From Natronoglomus mannanivorans (GTDB lineage Archaea > Halobacteriota > Halobacteria > Halobacteriales > Natrialbaceae), in assembly GCA_025517485.1 (NCBI GenBank), contig JAOPKB010000012.1:117491-181490 (forward strand): a DNA stretch of 64,000 nucleotides, written 5' to 3'. A program made the position numbers and the translations under genes. The notes below the pieces were generated by a model. It searched no databases. It saw nothing but the letters and a program-made list of their open reading frames with translations, and was not told where the DNA came from. The first letter of the stretch is position 1. Each line of letters starts with the position of its first letter. Below are positions 60,919 through 64,000 of this stretch, in pieces.

Positions 60919-61794
60919 ATGACTGAAGACGAGACCGATATCGACGTCGACACTCCGAGTGACGATCTCGAATCCGAACGCGAGCACGAACGCGAACACG
61001 AATCCGGATCCGGATCCGGATCCGGATCCAGATCTGAACTCGACGAGGAAGGGACCACGGCCACCGTCGACGAAACGGCGTCGTCGTTTCTGGAACTCGA
61101 AGCGGAGATGGGACCGACGGGCCCGGATCCAGCGACCGGGACCGGGACCGAGAGCGGTGCCAGCGGATCCGGCCACATCGGATCCGAAGCGGGGACCGAG
61201 ACGATCCGCGCACAGATCGTCGGCGCCGAACGCGTCTCGAGTGACGTCGTCCCACACGACTACCCGTGGCAGATCAAGGCCACCGACGCACTCGCCCTCG
61301 AACTCGAGATTCGCGAACAGACCGTGACGGCGTTCTTCGCGTGGCCCGCCGAGGGCCCGAGCGACCGGTTCGCACGATTGCTGACTGTCCTCGAGATCCC
61401 ACCCGACTCCTTCGCCAGTCTTCACGGGGAGCGGCTCCTCGTGACCCTCGAGGACGGCTACTACGTTCCGGTGATTCCGTCCACACGACCTCGAGGGTCT
61501 CCGGCAGGTGTGTACGGCGTGTACGCCGGACTCGCGTTCACTCTCGCGTTCGCCGCGCTGGCACTGACCGGGGCGCTGTTCGATCTCTGGCTGGTGGTTC
61601 TGTTCGTCCTCGTGACTCTCCTCGTCCTACCGGTTGCGACCGCCATCGACGGCTGGTACCTCCGGACGCAGACCGACTGGGGGCAAGGTCCCTGGTTCTG
61701 GGCGGTCCTCGCAGCGATCCCCGGTCTCAACGTCTTCTCCTCGCTTCTCTATCTCCGCACGCGGCGTCGAGCACGTCCACTGCACGATCCCTGA
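60919..61794 (+). CDS. Membrane protein with Ser-Gly repeat head
   Basis: A 291-residue protein. The first 90 residues are acidic and low-complexity, with HEREHES followed by SGSGSGSGSRS, encoded by tandem TCCGGA (61003-61032). A soluble domain (about 90-185; VPHDYPWQIKATDALALELEIREQ) and three or four helices (about 190-275) follow. PWFWAVLAAIPGLNVFSSLLYLRTRRRAR is the end. It lies 148 bases after the GIDE-like gene on the same strand and may be part of the same transcript. No family is recognised. Confidence 0.7.
   Translation: MTEDETDIDVDTPSDDLESEREHEREHESGSGSGSGSRSELDEEGTTATVDETASSFLELEAEMGPTGPDPATGTGTESGASGSGHIGSEAGTETIRAQIVGAERVSSDVVPHDYPWQIKATDALALELEIREQTVTAFFAWPAEGPSDRFARLLTVLEIPPDSFASLHGERLLVTLEDGYYVPVIPSTRPRGSPAGVYGVYAGLAFTLAFAALALTGALFDLWLVVLFVLVTLLVLPVATAIDGWYLRTQTDWGQGPWFWAVLAAIPGLNVFSSLLYLRTRRRARPLHDP
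61003..61032 (+). repeat. TCCGGA tandem repeat inside a gene
   Basis: Near-perfect tandem copies of TCCGGA in frame, encoding (Ser-Gly) repeats. It is one of the cleanest of several hexamer microsatellites in this window, so its copy number may vary among strains. Confidence 0.75.
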
Positions 61795-61978
61795 CAGTGG
61801 TCGTGTTCGATCGAGTTGTTTCGAAGGTATAGTAACAGCTGAACTATGTACACATTGATCGCACAGCAGCCGTGCGATCAGGTGTGCAGTGACGTTCAGT
61901 GGCTACTATTTCCTTTGGCCATTGTGGCTATCTCACACGGTAGCTGCCCTAAAATATCCAATCCATTTAGCGAGCAGC

Positions 61979-61984
61979 TTTAAA
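61979..61984 (+). promoter_or_regulatory. TATA-like box before response regulator
   Basis: TTTAAA lies 34-39 bases before the GTG at 62018; the predicted transcription start would give a short leader. The 200 bases upstream are AT-rich compared with their surroundings. Confidence 0.4.
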
Positions 61985-62017
61985 TGGTTCACGCGACAGG
62001 TTACTTACAAGAGCCCC

Positions 62018-62497
62018 GTGACCCCTACCTCCTCCACGCCGATCGATATCCTCCTCGTCGAAGACAACCCCGGCGACGTTCGCCTCGTCCAGGAGGCGTT
62101 CAGAGAAGCGTCACTCGAGACGACGTTTCACGTCGCCAGTGACGGGCAGAAAGCACTGAATTTTCTCCGAAAGTGTCGGGAGTCGGAGTCAGAATCCGAA
62201 TCCGATTCCGAAACCGACTTACCGACCACACCCGACCTCGTCCTCCTCGACCTCAACCTTCCGCGAGTCGACGGCTTCGCCGTCCTCGAGGAGATGCGCG
62301 ACGACCCCGAGGTCTCGTCGCCACCGGTGCTCGTCCTCACGAGCTCCGAAGACGCCGAGGACATCGCCAAGAGTTACAAACGAGCCGCCAACGCCTATCT
62401 CACCAAGCCGACCAGCCCCGACGAGTTCGCCTCGCTGGGAACTGCGATCGAAAACTTCTGGTTCGAACAGGCGGAGTTGCCGCCCGCAACGCCGTAA
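62018..62497 (+). CDS. Single-domain response regulator
   Basis: A receiver-domain protein without an output domain, 159 residues from a GTG start. DILLVEDNPGDVRLVQEAF is the acidic pocket, LVLLDLNLPRVDG the phospho-acceptor aspartate, VLVLTSSEDAED the conserved Thr/Ser, and ANAYLTKPTS the lysine. The Rcp1-type NPGD motif is characteristic of phytochrome- and HalX-associated regulators. An insertion RESESESESDSETD lies before the phospho-acceptor strand, encoded by hexamer repeats (62178-62212). There is no adjacent kinase gene. The longer frame from 61889 reads like promoter and is not used. Confidence 0.88.
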   Translation: MTPTSSTPIDILLVEDNPGDVRLVQEAFREASLETTFHVASDGQKALNFLRKCRESESESESDSETDLPTTPDLVLLDLNLPRVDGFAVLEEMRDDPEVSSPPVLVLTSSEDAEDIAKSYKRAANAYLTKPTSPDEFASLGTAIENFWFEQAELPPATP

Positions 62498-62657
62498 TCG
62501 TCAGGCACCGTGGGGGAGAGGGGTTTCTCGAGGTTCAGTGCGGTTTCGGTCGCGTGTCACCGAGTTATGATTCAGTGGCGACACTCCGCGCGACGCACCC
62601 AGAGTGCGATCGGTTTCCGGACGGCAGTGGCCTACCCGGTCGGGTCGGTACCGGTCA

Positions 62658-62951
62658 TCAGTGCCCAAACCGATCGGATCGACAACCGTCGCCGGTTCTC
62701 TCGTCACGCCCGTCTTCGGAGCCGCCATCGTCGAGTTCGTCGTAGATATCGATATGGTGGATCGCGCTCGGTGAGAGGAGGCGGTGGCCCTCGAGTTCGA
62801 TCCAGCCGTTCGGGTGGACGACGATCGGACCCTCGTAAAGCGGGTCGTCCGTGGTCGCCTCGTCGTAGATGACGACGTCTCGATACGCCTGTGTGAGCGG
62901 GTTCAGATCGTCAGCGACGAGCGAATCTCGAGAGAACGGTGGCGTGAACAT
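62658..62951 (-). CDS. Small acidic protein, unknown function
   Basis: A 97-residue soluble protein. It contains a compact part (about 1-73; LTQAYRDVVIYDEATTDDPLYEGPIVVHPNGWIELEGHRLLSPSAIHHIDIYDE) with alternating hydrophobic residues that could form a small beta domain, and an acidic disordered tail. A good TATA box stands about 23-31 bases before its ATG, which supports it as a real gene. No family recognised. It converges with the response regulator gene. Confidence 0.7.
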   Translation of the reverse strand: MFTPPFSRDSLVADDLNPLTQAYRDVVIYDEATTDDPLYEGPIVVHPNGWIELEGHRLLSPSAIHHIDIYDELDDGGSEDGRDERTGDGCRSDRFGH

Positions 62952-62973
62952 AGGTTCACTGACCGTGTTTGGG

Positions 62974-62982
62974 GATATAAAT
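62974..62982 (-). promoter_or_regulatory. TATA box of the small acidic gene
   Basis: On the minus strand it reads ATTTATATC, 23-31 bases before the ATG at 62951, the best-formed TATA box in the last 3 kb of the window and consistent with a leaderless transcript. Confidence 0.6.
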
Positions 62983-63143
62983 CGGTCGTGCTGGTTGAGT
63001 GCCAGTCGTCCCAGATGAAAGCACGAACCGAGAACGATTGTGGTGGTTCGAGGGGTCTCGAGTGAGAGGTGGTTGGTAGCCCGAATGGTGGTTTGGCGGA
63101 TAATTCGAGTGGGTGATGGATACTCGAGACCCGCAGACTCACC

Positions 63144-63461
63144 TCAGCGGGTCCGGACCTCGTGTGAGGAGAGTCGACAGCCACAGGGCGATGCGCGGTG
63201 ATCGTGCGGGCCGCTGGTCGAGATCATCGTGATAGGTCTCCCACACCGTGGACACGGTGAGAGTGTGGTGTCGGTAGGGTTGGGATCCGACTCTGACTTT
63301 GAATCTGAATCGAGATCTGGGTCCGGTTCGGGCGAACTGATCGAGAGGTCGAACTCCGGTTCTGAGTCAGGGCTGACCCGCTCCGAGTCTGAATCGCCAT
63401 CACTCGAGTTCGACTGCCCGGACGCACTCGAGTTCGGGTCTCGATCCGAACTCCCGCTCAT
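63144..63461 (-). CDS. Small zinc-finger protein with Ser/Asp-rich head
   Basis: A 105-residue protein. Residues 1-65 are a low-complexity, Ser/Asp/Glu/Pro-rich tail with SDGDSDSERVSPDSEPEF and DPDLDSDSKSESDPN, partly encoded by hexamer repeats. Residues 66-105 contain CPRCGRPITMISTSGPHDHRASPCGC, a compact candidate zinc-binding unit. Short CPxCG zinc-finger proteins are abundant in haloarchaea and are often regulatory. Its reality is supported by the Cys pattern but not by a clear promoter. Confidence 0.6.
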   Translation of the reverse strand: MSGSSDRDPNSSASGQSNSSDGDSDSERVSPDSEPEFDLSISSPEPDPDLDSDSKSESDPNPTDTTLSPCPRCGRPITMISTSGPHDHRASPCGCRLSSHEVRTR

Positions 63462-63886
63462 CGTGGGCCTCCGGTGGATGCGAGCGACTTTCGATGGGGA
63501 GGAGAGCGCCGTCGCTGGTGGTGTGGGTTCTCTCGAGGACGGTACACTGTTCGTTCGAGACGTTTATGTCTCGCTAGTCTGTATGGAATCATGGCTGCTA
63601 AACCGTGGTCGGTTTGGAAGCCACGTCTCGGGTGTATCAGCACCCGGGGCATTTCCGTACACGCCCCCGTTCTAAGCGGAGTCGTCGCTTCCGTTATAAT
63701 AATCACAACAGAGTATCTTATATCTATTGAAATGTGCGAGGAATAAGCGGTTGAACGTCTCCAAGGACGAACCTCGAGCTTGCGGGAGATGAGAGACTCG
63801 AGTGACGGCGTATGTGTCGTATTGGCGCAGGCTCGAGTAATTCGAGGGGTTTATCTATTCCCGTGGGAAAGCACAGAGTGCGAAGC
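63462..63886. other. Intergenic region before tRNA
   Basis: A 425-base gap without a convincing gene. An AT-rich part at about 63690-63745 (with runs such as TTATAATAATC and CTTATATCT) contrasts with the GC-rich remainder and may hold a promoter or an insertion scar. A TTTATCT at 63850-63856 is placed about 31-37 bases before the tRNA and could be its TATA box. Confidence 0.45.
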
Positions 63887-63958
63887 GGGCTCGTAGATCA
63901 GTGGTAGATCACTCCCTTGGCATGGGAGAGGCCCCGGGTTCAAATCCCGGCGAGTCCA
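63887..63958 (+). tRNA. tRNA-Ala (anticodon GGC)
   Basis: The cloverleaf folds cleanly. Acceptor stem 63887-63893 pairs with 63951-63957, including the G3-U70 pair that marks alanine tRNAs. The D stem is 63896-63899 with 63907-63910, the anticodon stem 63912-63916 with 63924-63928, and the loop TTGGCAT gives anticodon GGC. The T stem 63934-63938 pairs with 63946-63950 around TTCAAAT. The discriminator is A at 63958. CCA is not encoded and no intron is present. Confidence 0.96.
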
Positions 63959-64000
63959 TCCGAAATTAACCGGCATTCTCGGGGTTTCTACATCCGAAGT

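Noticed and set aside
63474..63746. A 90-codon plus-strand frame with Trp- and Arg-rich start.
   Set aside because: Composition unlike haloarchaeal proteins (few acidic residues, many Arg and Trp), and no ribosome-binding site or TATA at the right distance.

Overview
The window is chromosomal DNA of a haloarchaeon. The sequence is GC-rich, the proteins are strongly acidic (Asp/Glu-rich), many exported proteins carry twin-arginine signals or Tat lipoboxes, and promoters are TATA boxes sitting about 25-35 bases before start codons. Archaeal information-processing genes (S3Ae, S15, Pcc1) and haloarchaeal respiratory genes (halocyanin, Rieske/cytochrome b, an 11-gene nuo operon without E, F and G) are present. 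The CTCGAG-rich, high-GC style suits the Natrialbales/Halobacteriales, but no species can be named from the sequence alone.

Layout. 0.1-2.3 kb: a coiled-coil protein, endonuclease III and a small acidic protein. 2.3-8.2 kb: a cytochrome bc1-like electron-transfer cluster, with a membrane-anchored halocyanin, a Rieske protein, cytochrome b split in two and five small membrane proteins that are probably extra subunits or assembly factors. 8.7-11.9 kb: a membrane protein, a NAD-kinase-like protein and a polyprenyl diphosphate synthase. 12-17.6 kb: acetyl-CoA synthetase, an alpha/beta hydrolase, the large subunit of an acyl-CoA mutase and an NAD(P)-binding protein. 18.2-20.1 kb: an ABC-2 exporter. 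20.3-24 kb: a row of three genes on the minus strand (4-TM protein, CBS-ParB fusion, TrkA_N-DHH-DHHA1 fusion) that looks like a nucleotide-sensing unit. 24.1-34.6 kb: the nuo operon, almost every gene overlapping the next by 1-4 bases. 34.9-38.9 kb: purK-purE and an Agl23-type membrane protein. 39-44.1 kb: ribH, an aminotransferase, an orphan lipoprotein in an AT-rich stretch, a methyltransferase, a GNAT acetyltransferase, an FAD-synthase-type nucleotidyltransferase and a JAMM protease (probable desampylase).

44.3-50.5 kb: a RecJ-like nuclease, a secreted double phospholipase-D protein, a HEAT-repeat protein and archaetidylserine synthase. 50.7-53.6 kb: two overlapping beta-propeller lipoproteins followed by a second halocyanin. 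53.7-56.4 kb: a conserved ribosomal cluster (S15, a degenerate RecJ/Cdc45-like protein, Pcc1, S3Ae). 56.9-61.8 kb: a methyltransferase, an aldo/keto reductase, a tandem decamer array and a LemA / GIDE-like membrane pair with a third membrane protein. 62-64 kb: a stand-alone response regulator, two small proteins and tRNA-Ala(GGC).

The two respiratory blocks would work together: the nuo complex passes electrons to menaquinone, the bc1-like complex oxidises menaquinol, and halocyanin carries electrons to a terminal oxidase that is not in this window. A recurring oddity is a set of imperfect hexamer microsatellites that encode Ser-Glu, Ser-Asp or Ser-Gly runs in otherwise unrelated proteins and also occur between genes.
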